Below are positions 51,133 through 58,992 of a stretch of DNA of 64,000 nucleotides, one piece after another. The notes under the pieces are model-generated. The model had not been told where the DNA came from. It made no database searches and worked only from the letters and a program-made list of their open reading frames with translations. Both the position numbers and the translations under genes were made by a program. Within the stretch, counting starts at the first letter, position 1. Each line of letters begins with the position of its first letter. The DNA is from Paenibacillus sp. FSL W8-0426 (GTDB taxonomy: Bacteria > Bacillota > Bacilli > Paenibacillales > Paenibacillaceae): assembly GCF_037969725.1 (NCBI RefSeq), contig NZ_CP150203.1, positions 1,628,001 through 1,692,000 on the forward strand, in the 5' to 3' direction.

Positions 51133-51873
51133 ATGAGAGCGTACATACAGACGAATGCAAAGGGTGACTTCTATAACGTCAATGCCTTTATCGCCAATGA
51201 AGGATTCACCGCACTGGGCTGGGAAACGGTCAAGTACCATAATATTGCCGGTATTCAGGAGAGGCATCCGGAACATGTCGTCGTGGGCGGCATCGGCAAT
51301 GTAAGAAAACGACTGGAACAATTGGGGCTGGCCGGCAACCGCGAGGAAATCGATTATCCAGCCTCTTTGGCCGGCTATTTGGGCCGGAAGGTGTGGGTTA
51401 CGACGATGCGGGAGCTGTTCAAGGATCAGGAGCACTGGAATGTATTCGTCAAACCGAAGGATGTCACCAAAAAGTTTGCCGGAACCGTCGTGAAGGAATA
51501 CAAAGATTTTATCGGACTCATGGATGATCAGGAAGATGCCGCAGTCTGGTGTTCCGAAGTGGTGGACTTCGTGACGGAATGGCGTTGTTTTATTCGATAC
51601 GGAGAGATTCTGGATATCCGCCGATATAAAGGGGCGTGGGACTCCAAGCTGGACCTCAACGTCATACGAAACGCGGTCAACGATTTTAAGGATGCTCCGG
51701 CGGCTTATGGCATGGACTTTGGCATCGACAAGGAAGGCCATATGAAGCTGGTGGAGATCAACGATGGTCATTCGCTGGGGACATACGGCATCGGGGCTTT
51801 GGATTATGCCAAATTCCTATCGGCCAGATGGGCGGAACTTACAGGCACGACGGACGAACTGCGAAGCCTTTAA
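51133..51873 (+). CDS. ATP-grasp protein of the R2K clade (DUF4343-like), paralogue 2
   Basis: 246 residues; start behind GAGGAGA. About half identical to the protein at 46594 by eye: EEIDYPASLAGYLGRKVW, HWNVFVKPKDVTKKFAG, WCSEVVDFVTEWRCFIRYGE, LDIRRYKGAW, LVEINDGHSLGTYGI, DYAKFLSARWAELTGTTDEL. Same predicted protein- or peptide-ligase role. Unlike paralogue 1 it has no coupled small gene; a terminator follows. Confidence 0.82.
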   Translation: MRAYIQTNAKGDFYNVNAFIANEGFTALGWETVKYHNIAGIQERHPEHVVVGGIGNVRKRLEQLGLAGNREEIDYPASLAGYLGRKVWVTTMRELFKDQEHWNVFVKPKDVTKKFAGTVVKEYKDFIGLMDDQEDAAVWCSEVVDFVTEWRCFIRYGEILDIRRYKGAWDSKLDLNVIRNAVNDFKDAPAAYGMDFGIDKEGHMKLVEINDGHSLGTYGIGALDYAKFLSARWAELTGTTDELRSL

Positions 51874-51971
51874 CGCGGGAGACTGGCTGTCAGGTGTAAA
51901 AAACAGAATACAGCTTCAATTCAAAGTTCATGATGCCGATACTGCGCGTTGTGAGCGATGAATGCCTGGAT

Positions 51972-51998
51972 GGCAGCCGGAGTTGCGGCTGTCTTTTT
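51972..51998 (+). terminator. rho-independent terminator
   Basis: GGCAGCCG (51972-51979) pairs with CGGCTGTC (51986-51993), then T5. Confidence 0.8.
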
Positions 51999-52042
51999 GT
52001 TTCTTTTAACCATAAACAACAATCCGAAAATGAAAAAAGGCA

Positions 52043-52093
52043 TTGACCAAAAGAGTGTATAGTGTATATATTATACATATACAGTATATACAC
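52043..52093 (+). promoter_or_regulatory. promoter and operator of the GntR/ABC operon
   Basis: TTGACC (52043-52048), 16-18 bases, TATATA/TATATT. GTGTATATA (52062-52070) and TATATACAC (52085-52093) form an inverted repeat over and after the -10, fitting autorepression by the YtrA-like GntR regulator. Confidence 0.65.
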
Positions 52094-52119
52094 GGATACA
52101 CCGCAAGGAGGTTACAGGC

Positions 52120-52503
52120 ATAAAAGTCATCATATCGAACGCGTCGACCGATCCCATCTACGTTCAGATCATCAGCCAGATTCGGCAGAGCATCCTGAGC
52201 GGCGAATTGGCCCCGGGGGACAGCCTGCCTTCCATTCGGCAGTTGGCCAAGGATTTGCAGGTCAGCGTTATCACGACAAAGCGGGCCTACGAGGAATTGG
52301 AAAAGGAGCAGCTGATCGACTCGGTTCTGGGCAAGGGGTCCTTTGTGTCGGGAGCCAATACGGATTTTATCCGGGAACAGCGCATGAAACGGCTGGAAGC
52401 CAAAATGCTGGACGTCATCCGCGAGAGCAAGGAATTAAGCATGAGCAGACAGGAAGTTATTGAGCACTTCCAATTACTGTTTGAGGAGGAACGCACAGAA
52501 TGA
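52120..52503 (+). CDS. GntR-family (YtrA-type) regulator with apparent ATA start
   Basis: 127 residues if started at ATA (52120), which stands eight bases after AAGGAGG. The normal start of YtrA proteins (MKVIISN...PIYVQIISQIRQ) aligns exactly there; the next usable codon, TTG at 52207, would cut away half of the winged helix. Winged helix: GDSLPSIRQLAKDLQVSVIT, TKRAYEELEKEQLIDSVLGK (about 35-75). Short C-terminal part as in YtrA. It overlaps the ABC ATPase gene by four bases and should repress the operon. Confidence 0.8.
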   Translation: MKVIISNASTDPIYVQIISQIRQSILSGELAPGDSLPSIRQLAKDLQVSVITTKRAYEELEKEQLIDSVLGKGSFVSGANTDFIREQRMKRLEAKMLDVIRESKELSMSRQEVIEHFQLLFEEERTE

Positions 52504-53366
52504 ATGCCATTGAAGCACGCCATCTTACCAAAAGGTACCCTCAGTTTACCGTGGACAATGTGTCCCTGAACGTGAAGAAAGGATATATCACCGGCTTGAT
52601 CGGCCCGAACGGCGTCGGCAAAAGCACGGTGATCAAAATGATTCTCGGCCTGGTTCGCCCAGACCAAGGAAACGTGAAAATATTCGGCAGGGACATGTCC
52701 AAGCATGAAGTAGAGATCAAGCAGCGTATCGGGATTGTATCCGATGAATGCTTTTATTACGAGCATCTGAATATCCGTGACCTGAAAAAAATGATCGCCC
52801 CCTTCTACGACCGCTGGAATGAAGGGAAATTTAACGATTTGCTGGAGCAGTTCGAGCTGTCTCCCCGGAAGAAGGTCGAAGAGCTGTCCAAAGGTATGAA
52901 AATCAAGCTGGCGCTGGCCCTTGCGCTATCCCACGATGCCGAGCTTCTGATCATGGACGAACCGACCTCCGGGCTGGACCCCGTGTTCCGCCGGGAGATG
53001 CTGGACCTGCTTGCGGATATGATGCAAGACGAGAACAAGTCGATCATGTTCTCAACGCATATCACGACGGATCTCGACCGCATCGCGGATTACATTGCCT
53101 TCATTCATCGCGGCAAGCTGGTGTTCAATGAAGCCAAAGAGGAAGTGCTGGAGCGGTACGCCATCGTCAAAGGAGGCCCGGAGCTGCTGGATGCGGACAT
53201 TCGCAGCGAATTCGTCGGCATTCGCGAGACGGCGGTCGGTTTTGAAGGATTGGTGGGTAACCGGAGTCATGCTAAACAATTGTTCGGGCACGATGCCTTG
53301 CTGGAGAAAGCTTCGCTGGAGGACATCATGTATTTCACGGCAAAAGGAGGACGCATTCATGCTTAA
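52500..53366 (+). CDS. ABC transporter ATP-binding protein (YtrB-like)
   Basis: 288 residues; ATG overlaps the TGA of the GntR gene. Walker A GLIGPNGVGKSTVIK (about 32-46), signature VEELSKGMKIKLALALALSH (about 124-143, LSKGM in place of LSGGQ), Walker B ELLIMDEPTSGLDP (about 147-160). Partner of the permease encoded next. Such pairs are induced by cell-wall antibiotics in Bacillus. Confidence 0.9.
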   Translation: MNAIEARHLTKRYPQFTVDNVSLNVKKGYITGLIGPNGVGKSTVIKMILGLVRPDQGNVKIFGRDMSKHEVEIKQRIGIVSDECFYYEHLNIRDLKKMIAPFYDRWNEGKFNDLLEQFELSPRKKVEELSKGMKIKLALALALSHDAELLIMDEPTSGLDPVFRREMLDLLADMMQDENKSIMFSTHITTDLDRIADYIAFIHRGKLVFNEAKEEVLERYAIVKGGPELLDADIRSEFVGIRETAVGFEGLVGNRSHAKQLFGHDALLEKASLEDIMYFTAKGGRIHA

Positions 53367-53991
53367 CCTGCTTCGCAAAGATTTTATCGCGCTCAAGAGC
53401 TCGCAATGGACGGTGCTTCTATATTTGGTTATTTTCAGCGTGGCATTCATTCCGAGCATGGAGTTATCCTTCTATTATGTCGGCATCTATACCGCGTTTG
53501 GTTCCGTCATGCTGGCGACGATGATCGATATCAAAAACCACAACCACAATTTTCTCGTCACGCTGCCGATTAGCCGCAAGCAGATCGTGCGGGCGAAATA
53601 TATGATGTCGATCCTGTACTCGCTATTCGGCATACTGGCCTCCTTTGTCATCCATGCCGCCGTGGCGCGGTTTGCGCCGGAGTACAGCTTGAACAAGCCC
53701 GACTATACGGTGCTGGGTGTTCTGGTTCCGCTGGGCATACTGCTGGTGCTGATTTCGATCTACATGCCTTTGTTTTATTCTTTGAGCAAAAAGGGGGCAG
53801 GCGTCATTAACGTGGTGTTTTTGGTTGCCATGATTTTGCTGGCTCAGCCGGCGGCGTACTTGCTCAATTTGGCGAATGAACGCAATCTGGTCGGTTTTCC
53901 GTTACTGCTTGTCATTGCGATTAGCATTCTGGCACTGTTCATCGCTTCCTTTTATGTGACAGTGTATTTGTTCAAAAGAAAAGATTTGTAG
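53359..53991 (+). CDS. ABC-2-type permease
   Basis: 210 residues; AAGGAGG before the ATG at 53359, overlapping the ATPase gene by eight bases. Six hydrophobic helices. FLVTLPISRKQIVRAKYM is the coupling-helix region of ABC-2 permeases of this type. Works with the ATPase to export or sense a hydrophobic compound. Confidence 0.85.
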   Translation: MLNLLRKDFIALKSSQWTVLLYLVIFSVAFIPSMELSFYYVGIYTAFGSVMLATMIDIKNHNHNFLVTLPISRKQIVRAKYMMSILYSLFGILASFVIHAAVARFAPEYSLNKPDYTVLGVLVPLGILLVLISIYMPLFYSLSKKGAGVINVVFLVAMILLAQPAAYLLNLANERNLVGFPLLLVIAISILALFIASFYVTVYLFKRKDL

Positions 53992-54144
53992 CACGAGGGT
54001 GATTGTGCCTTGGAGCTTGTGTCGGTAAAATATAGATAAAATGGTATATCGCAAATTCCCTCTGCCGTGTTGTAATCGTATTTGTGCAGGGAAATAGGAA
54101 GCCAAGTGTTAGCGCACTTGGTTTTCATGTTTTGGGAGGATCGA

Positions 54145-55302
54145 ATGGGACTCGACTATAACTATAGGCTTATCATTCACAAGGATCAGAAGGAGCGTCT
54201 ATTCCGTTATGTCCAAGCACATGGGGAGCTGACAGGCACGAACAGCTTTTGCCTTCATTTTGACGTGGACTCCGCGATATTGAAGTATTTGGAGGGAGGG
54301 TATTCATTTAGGCCACATTATGATCAGGATGAGATTGGGCGCTGGCTTCTTCCAGGGAATAAGGCAAGAATCGGCGCTATAGAGTATTCGGAAGAGCAGC
54401 TGGATCAAGATCCGGAACGATGGCGTATTCGTTTTGCCGCCGTGACTTCGGATATGAGTCTCATGCTTCAGGAATCGAATGCGGTCAGAAGCTGGTTTGT
54501 CGCGTTAAGCAAACATGTGGATGCGATCATTACATACATGGATATGGAAGCCGAGGGGCAGCGGATTATTTACGGAAACGGCAAAGAAGCGTTGCTGGAG
54601 TTCAAAGAAGAAGGTTTTTCTCAAGGAACCAGGATGGATTTTGTCCGCAGGATGAACGGGTTTGTCAGGCATTGGCCCAAGGAGCTGCAGCAGTACCGGA
54701 CGAATTACCGTCAGAAGGGGAAGTACTCTCTGATCATCAGGAAAGAGCAGAGAGCGGCGCTGCGTCAATATGTTGAAAATCACGGGCGCATCATGGAAGA
54801 GGACAAACTTGTAATCCTTGTAGATCTGGATGCACCCATTATGAAGTATCTGGAAGACGGGTATGGAGAGAACGAGTACGGCGTATCATACGGTTCTGTC
54901 CCTCAATCTCGAAAGGCCTTGGCTTATAAGCACATTGGCGAAAATTTAAAAGTGTCGCTAGGCGGGATCCTATTCGTGGAGGAGGAAATGGAAGGCGAGG
55001 AAGACGAAATGATCGTGCATTTCGTTCCACAAAAATGGAAATTGGACGGCGTCTTCTCGCAATCGCTTTCCATCAGGGACTGGTTTCGAAAACTAGGCGC
55101 TACGGTTCAGGCCAAGCTGGCTTTTCAGAACGTATGGTTGGGTGAATACGGACACCGAATTATCCAGGATCAAGGTCAACCGACTCACGTGGAATTCAAG
55201 GGACACTATGAGCTTGAGGTCGATCATTTTGTATGGCTCTATCGGACATTTGCGGATTATTTCGAGCATTTTGCAGATGAGCCCAGTGCTCAGGAGGAAT
55301 GA
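54145..55302 (+). CDS. hypothetical protein made of two tandem homologous halves
   Basis: 385 residues; ATG at 54145 five bases after GGGAGG. The first half (about 3-190) and second (about 192-375) align: YRLIIHKDQKERLFRYVQAH against YSLIIRKEQRAALRQYVENH, and DVDSAILKYLEGGY against DLDAPIMKYLEDGY. An old internal duplication. No signal peptide. Family not recognised. Confidence 0.75.
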   Translation: MGLDYNYRLIIHKDQKERLFRYVQAHGELTGTNSFCLHFDVDSAILKYLEGGYSFRPHYDQDEIGRWLLPGNKARIGAIEYSEEQLDQDPERWRIRFAAVTSDMSLMLQESNAVRSWFVALSKHVDAIITYMDMEAEGQRIIYGNGKEALLEFKEEGFSQGTRMDFVRRMNGFVRHWPKELQQYRTNYRQKGKYSLIIRKEQRAALRQYVENHGRIMEEDKLVILVDLDAPIMKYLEDGYGENEYGVSYGSVPQSRKALAYKHIGENLKVSLGGILFVEEEMEGEEDEMIVHFVPQKWKLDGVFSQSLSIRDWFRKLGATVQAKLAFQNVWLGEYGHRIIQDQGQPTHVEFKGHYELEVDHFVWLYRTFADYFEHFADEPSAQEE

Positions 55303-55352
55303 ACGGTAGGCAGGCGGCAGACGGGTAGAGCGAGTATAGGAGGTGTCCTCTT

Positions 55353-55826
55353 ATGGGCATGTCGGATTATTATAAAAACTTGAGAGAACAGGTCGGCAAC
55401 CAGCTGATTTTTATGCCAGGCGTGGCCGGAGTGATCCGTAATGAACATGGTGAAATGTTGTTTGGCAGAAAGCATCATGAAGAGAAGTGGGGCTTGATCG
55501 CGGGAGCGATCGAGCTGGGAGAAACGCCGGCAGAAGCCATGATTCGGGAAGCACTCGAAGAAACAGGTTTAACGATTCATCCGGAACGGATCATTGGCGT
55601 ATATGGCGGAGAAACCTACCGATTTACGTATGCGAACGGGCACCAGGTTGAATATATCACGATTGTTTTTGAGTGCACGATTAGCGAGGGTGAGCTGCAG
55701 CGGGAAAACGAAGAGATGAAGCAGCTTCAATTTTTTCCGGAAGATCGCATTCCGCCAATAGCCATGAATTATCCTAGTTCTATTTTTAGCTCCAGCCATC
55801 GAGAGAGGGCGGATTTCGATTTATAG
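55353..55826 (+). CDS. NUDIX hydrolase
   Basis: 157 residues; AGGAGG before the ATG. NUDIX box: GAIELGETPAEAMIREALEE followed by TG (about 50-71; G-x5-E-x7-REUxEE). Cleaves nucleoside diphosphate derivatives; in Bacilli this subgroup is often annotated as ADP-ribose or mutT-like. Stands alone. Confidence 0.88.
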   Translation: MGMSDYYKNLREQVGNQLIFMPGVAGVIRNEHGEMLFGRKHHEEKWGLIAGAIELGETPAEAMIREALEETGLTIHPERIIGVYGGETYRFTYANGHQVEYITIVFECTISEGELQRENEEMKQLQFFPEDRIPPIAMNYPSSIFSSSHRERADFDL

Positions 55827-55873
55827 CGAACGGTAAGATCGCAACGTTGCCACCTAGCCACCAAAATAAAAAT

Positions 55874-55918
55874 GAGGGCCGCTCCTTCGATCAGGAGACG
55901 ACCCTCGTCTTATTTTTT
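55874..55918. terminator. terminator between convergent genes
   Basis: GAGGGCCGCTCCT pairs with AGGAGACGACCCTC across a six-base loop (55874-55906), followed by TTATTTTTTG. Serves both NUDIX and CDF genes. Confidence 0.8.
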
Positions 55919-55941
55919 GCGATGCCAGGCTTGTCGTTCAC

Positions 55942-56919
55942 TCAGTGATGATGATGCGCATGCGCATCCGGCGCATCGGCTTTGACGGTGCATAACACGG
56001 AGGTGTCATGCAGATGTTTCTCGGACTCCACTTGCAGGGTGACGTGTTTGATTTCTTTATGCTCCAGCATATGTTCGATCTTCTGCACCAGCACCTCGGC
56101 TTCGTAAATGCTCAGCGTTCCGTCTACCACCACATGGGCGGTCAGTGCATTCAGGTTGCTCGTGATGGACCAAACGTGTACGTCATGCACGCCTTTTACG
56201 CCGTCGACTTGTTGGATCGTCTCTACCAGATCGCCCACGTCCACGTTGGCAGGCGTTCCTTCCATCAGCACATTCAGCGCCGACTTGGTGACGTAAAATC
56301 CGCTGCGCAGCACCAGTGCAGCCACAATGACGCTGGCGAGCGGATCGGCCCATCCCCAGCCGAAGAACATCATGAGCAGGGCGGCAGCGATGGCGCCGAT
56401 GGAGCCCAGCATGTCGCTGATGACGTGCAGGTAGGCACCGCGCATGTTCAGGTTATGGTCCGTATCGCTTCCGCGCATCATGATCCACGCGACAAGAATG
56501 TTGACGAGCAGGCCGATGACGCTGATGATCAACATGCCGAGCGTGGCGACTTCGGGCGGATGGAGGAAGCGCTCGATGGCTTCATAGAAAATGTACAAGG
56601 AAATGGCGATAAGCGTAATCCCGTTCAGAGCGGCGGCCAGTATTTCAAAGCGGCGATAGCCGAACGTTTTGCCCATATTGACGGCTTTTGCGCCAAACGT
56701 GAATGCGAGCAGCGCCACGCCAAGCGCAATGGCATCGGACAGCATGTGACCCGCATCGGAGATCAGGGCCAGGCTGTTGGTCATAAAACCGCCGATGGCC
56801 TCGACGATCATATAACCCGTAATGATGATGAAAGAGAATAAAAGCACTTTTTTGTTGGCGTTCGCTCCATGGTGGTGATGCCCATGGTCATGCTGATGAT
56901 CGTGTTGCTGTGCAGACAT
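55942..56919 (-). CDS. cation diffusion facilitator (CzcD-type zinc/cobalt exporter)
   Basis: 325 residues with His-rich ends (HDHQHDHGHHHHGAN and DAHAHHHH). Six membrane helices with SLALISDAGHMLSDAIALGV (HxxxD metal site, helix 2) and LHVISDMLGSIGAIAAALLM (HxxxD, helix 5), then a cytosolic ferredoxin-like domain (about 215-310). Antiports zinc and related metals against protons or potassium. Its promoter carries an ArsR-type operator. Confidence 0.93.
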   Translation of the reverse strand: MSAQQHDHQHDHGHHHHGANANKKVLLFSFIIITGYMIVEAIGGFMTNSLALISDAGHMLSDAIALGVALLAFTFGAKAVNMGKTFGYRRFEILAAALNGITLIAISLYIFYEAIERFLHPPEVATLGMLIISVIGLLVNILVAWIMMRGSDTDHNLNMRGAYLHVISDMLGSIGAIAAALLMMFFGWGWADPLASVIVAALVLRSGFYVTKSALNVLMEGTPANVDVGDLVETIQQVDGVKGVHDVHVWSITSNLNALTAHVVVDGTLSIYEAEVLVQKIEHMLEHKEIKHVTLQVESEKHLHDTSVLCTVKADAPDAHAHHHH

Positions 56920-56997
56920 TGAAATCCTCTCCTTTGTAATGCATTGTTTCGGTTATGATTGTGATTGAGTGTAAATCAATGAAAACCATTTTGTATG

Positions 56998-57063
56998 AAC
57001 ATATGAGCGTCCGTTCATATGTTTTGTTACCCTTATTATAGGAGGGTTCCATACCAGTGTCAA
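56998..57063 (-). promoter_or_regulatory. CDF promoter with ArsR/CzrA-type operator
   Basis: Minus strand: perfect TTGACA (complement of 57058-57063), 17 bases, TATAAT (complement of 57035-57040). AACATATGA (56998-57006) and TTCATATGTT (57014-57023) form the palindrome typical of ArsR/SmtB-family metal sensors, just after the start site. Confidence 0.75.
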
Positions 57064-57117
57064 CCAAATGGGAGAACAATTATGCCGAGTATGTGGATTT
57101 TCTGGAGGCATCCGCCG

Positions 57118-57693
57118 ATGGACATTAGCTTTGTTAGACATGGACATGCGGAACATCTGCTGGATTACCCGCATCGGTTGAATACGACGCATCCTGGCCT
57201 TACGCCACAGGGGAAACGACAGGTGGAGCACTTGCATGCCAGATGTTTTATCCACCTTAATGATGCAATCCTTATAAGTCCGACAAAAAGAACGATTGAA
57301 ACGGCATTCATTTTGGCGGGAAGCAATCATCCGGGGATGATCGTTACACCGCTCGTCGGGCCGAGAATGTTTCCACAGCATCCGGAGTATTCGTTTTTAG
57401 CATGCGACCGCATCTATTCCCGAGAAGAAGTGGGCAGGGCTGTTCCGCAAGCCAACATTTGGGATGGGGAAATGGACTGTTGGGAAGGGGGCGAGGGCAT
57501 CAACCGGATGGAGCAAAAACGTTTCGAGGCGCAAGCCTCCCGGCTGCTGGAATGGGTGCGAGAAAAGGCTGACCGGGCGTGGATCATCTCGCATGATGGC
57601 ACGATTACGCATTATCGTTTGCTGTTAGGAGAACAGGGCTTGTCCAGACAGGACTTTCTTGGTGAAGCAGGGATGCATACGATAAGTATTTAG
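57118..57693 (+). CDS. histidine phosphatase family protein
   Basis: 191 residues from the ATG at 57118 (GGAGG nine bases before it); an ATG at 57082 is an alternative. MDISFVRHGHAEHLLDYP with the RHG motif (about 7-9), LISPTKRTIETA with the second Arg, and AWIISHDGTITHYRLLLGEQ with the second His. Acts on phosphoesters; substrate unknown. Divergent from the CDF gene. Confidence 0.82.
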   Translation: MDISFVRHGHAEHLLDYPHRLNTTHPGLTPQGKRQVEHLHARCFIHLNDAILISPTKRTIETAFILAGSNHPGMIVTPLVGPRMFPQHPEYSFLACDRIYSREEVGRAVPQANIWDGEMDCWEGGEGINRMEQKRFEAQASRLLEWVREKADRAWIISHDGTITHYRLLLGEQGLSRQDFLGEAGMHTISI

Positions 57694-57758
57694 ATTCATC
57701 GTTTCAAGGCCAAAGCAGCGCATCGTTTATGAATCGGTTTTCGGGAGGCTTGGTTAGC

Positions 57759-58208
57759 ATGGAGACGGAGTATCAAGGCAGAGGCATGATTACGGATCAA
57801 AGTGAGCTGGAAGGCAGTTGTTATATTGAAATTTTACCGGGCACTTACCAAGGGAAATGCTGGAATGAAGGCTCGGTTTTCTTTACGGAAGAGACGTTTG
57901 CCTATATAGAGACGTCCATAGAACGAGAAGTACCGGCATATGACCATTATGGTTTTAATGTCATTTCCAAGCAGGAATGGGCACGCATATTGAAAAGGCT
58001 GGATGTGCTCGCTGCATTGTTGCGGGAACGTCCTTCTATGGAGGCGATTAAACAGCACGTCGATTTTTTCTATGGCGATGGCGAGGAGGAATTCCGTCAA
58101 TCCTATGATGAGCATATCGCATGGCTGGCTGATTTGGTGCATGGATTTCGGACATGGCTGTGGGAACAGTTGGAGATGCATGAATACATCTCGGTGCTGG
58201 GCATTTAG
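57759..58208 (+). CDS. hypothetical protein
   Basis: 149 residues; ATG at 57759 behind GGGAGG. METEYQGRGMITDQSELEGS ... FFTEETFAYIETSIE, helical C-terminus with AWLADLVHGFRTWLWEQLEM. Soluble; not recognised. Ends 106 bases before the response regulator. Confidence 0.7.
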   Translation: METEYQGRGMITDQSELEGSCYIEILPGTYQGKCWNEGSVFFTEETFAYIETSIEREVPAYDHYGFNVISKQEWARILKRLDVLAALLRERPSMEAIKQHVDFFYGDGEEEFRQSYDEHIAWLADLVHGFRTWLWEQLEMHEYISVLGI

Positions 58209-58314
58209 CTGGCATTGCGCCGGTCATTTATGCTACCATCTGTGCAGGCTTGTTGCCGCAGCGCTGAACGCTGCGGCATCGGATGAAACGGGACAAAAGG
58301 GGACGAACAACGAT

Positions 58315-58992
58315 ATGAAACAACTGCTTGTGGCGGACGATGATGCAAACATCAGGGCGTTGCTGCGGCATGTCATGACGAGAGAAGGATATAAGGTGCA
58401 CGAAGCGAAGGATGGGCTCGAAGCGGTCAAACTGCTGCAAAAGGAAACCATCGATCTGGCGATCCTCGATATTATGATGCCTGGCATGGACGGACTGGAA
58501 TTGTGCGATTTCATCCGCCAGAACTACGATCTCCCGATCATGCTGCTTACGGCAAAGGATCAATTGGCGGACAAGCGGGAGGGATATCTGAAAGGGACGG
58601 ACGAATACGTGACCAAGCCGTTCGAGCCCGAGGAGCTGGTATATCGGGTCCAGGCGCTGTTTCGGCGCTACAATCGCACCTTCAGCGACCTCATTCGCAT
58701 GAACCGCATCGTCATTGATCGGAAAAACGTAGAAGTGTCGGACGGGCAATCGCTTCTTTTTTTGCCGATGAAGGAGTTTGAGCTGCTCTCGCAATTGGCG
58801 CAGTTTCCGGGCCGTTTGTTCTCCCGCGAAGAGCTGATCCGGTTGGTTTGGGGCGAGGACTATGAAGGGGATGACCGTACGGTGGACGTGCACATCAAAC
58901 GGCTCAGGCAGCGATTTGCCGACTATGCGGATGATTTCGTCATTCAGACGGTACGCGGCATCGGGTACAAGATCGAGGTGAAGTCGCCGTGA
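58315..58992 (+). CDS. hssR: OmpR-family response regulator, HssR-like
   Basis: 225 residues; ATG at 58315. Receiver domain (1-115) with ADDDANIR (D8-D9), AILDIMMPGMDG (phosphorylated D about 52), LLTAKD and VTKPFEPEEL (K about 102); C-terminal winged helix (about 130-222) with GRLFSREELIRLVWGEDYEG and RTVDVHIKRLRQRFADYADD. Overlaps the kinase gene (GTGA). Order and the HrtBA-type transporter next door point to the heme-responsive HssRS system. Confidence 0.85.
   Translation: MKQLLVADDDANIRALLRHVMTREGYKVHEAKDGLEAVKLLQKETIDLAILDIMMPGMDGLELCDFIRQNYDLPIMLLTAKDQLADKREGYLKGTDEYVTKPFEPEELVYRVQALFRRYNRTFSDLIRMNRIVIDRKNVEVSDGQSLLFLPMKEFELLSQLAQFPGRLFSREELIRLVWGEDYEGDDRTVDVHIKRLRQRFADYADDFVIQTVRGIGYKIEVKSP

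Noticed and set aside
56008..56841. A 277-codon plus-strand ORF.
   Set aside because: Shadow of the CDF exporter; His/Asp-rich text comes from the reverse of membrane codons and there is no ribosome site.
58228..58893. A 221-codon minus-strand ORF.
   Set aside because: Antisense to the response regulator; composition typical of a shadow frame.
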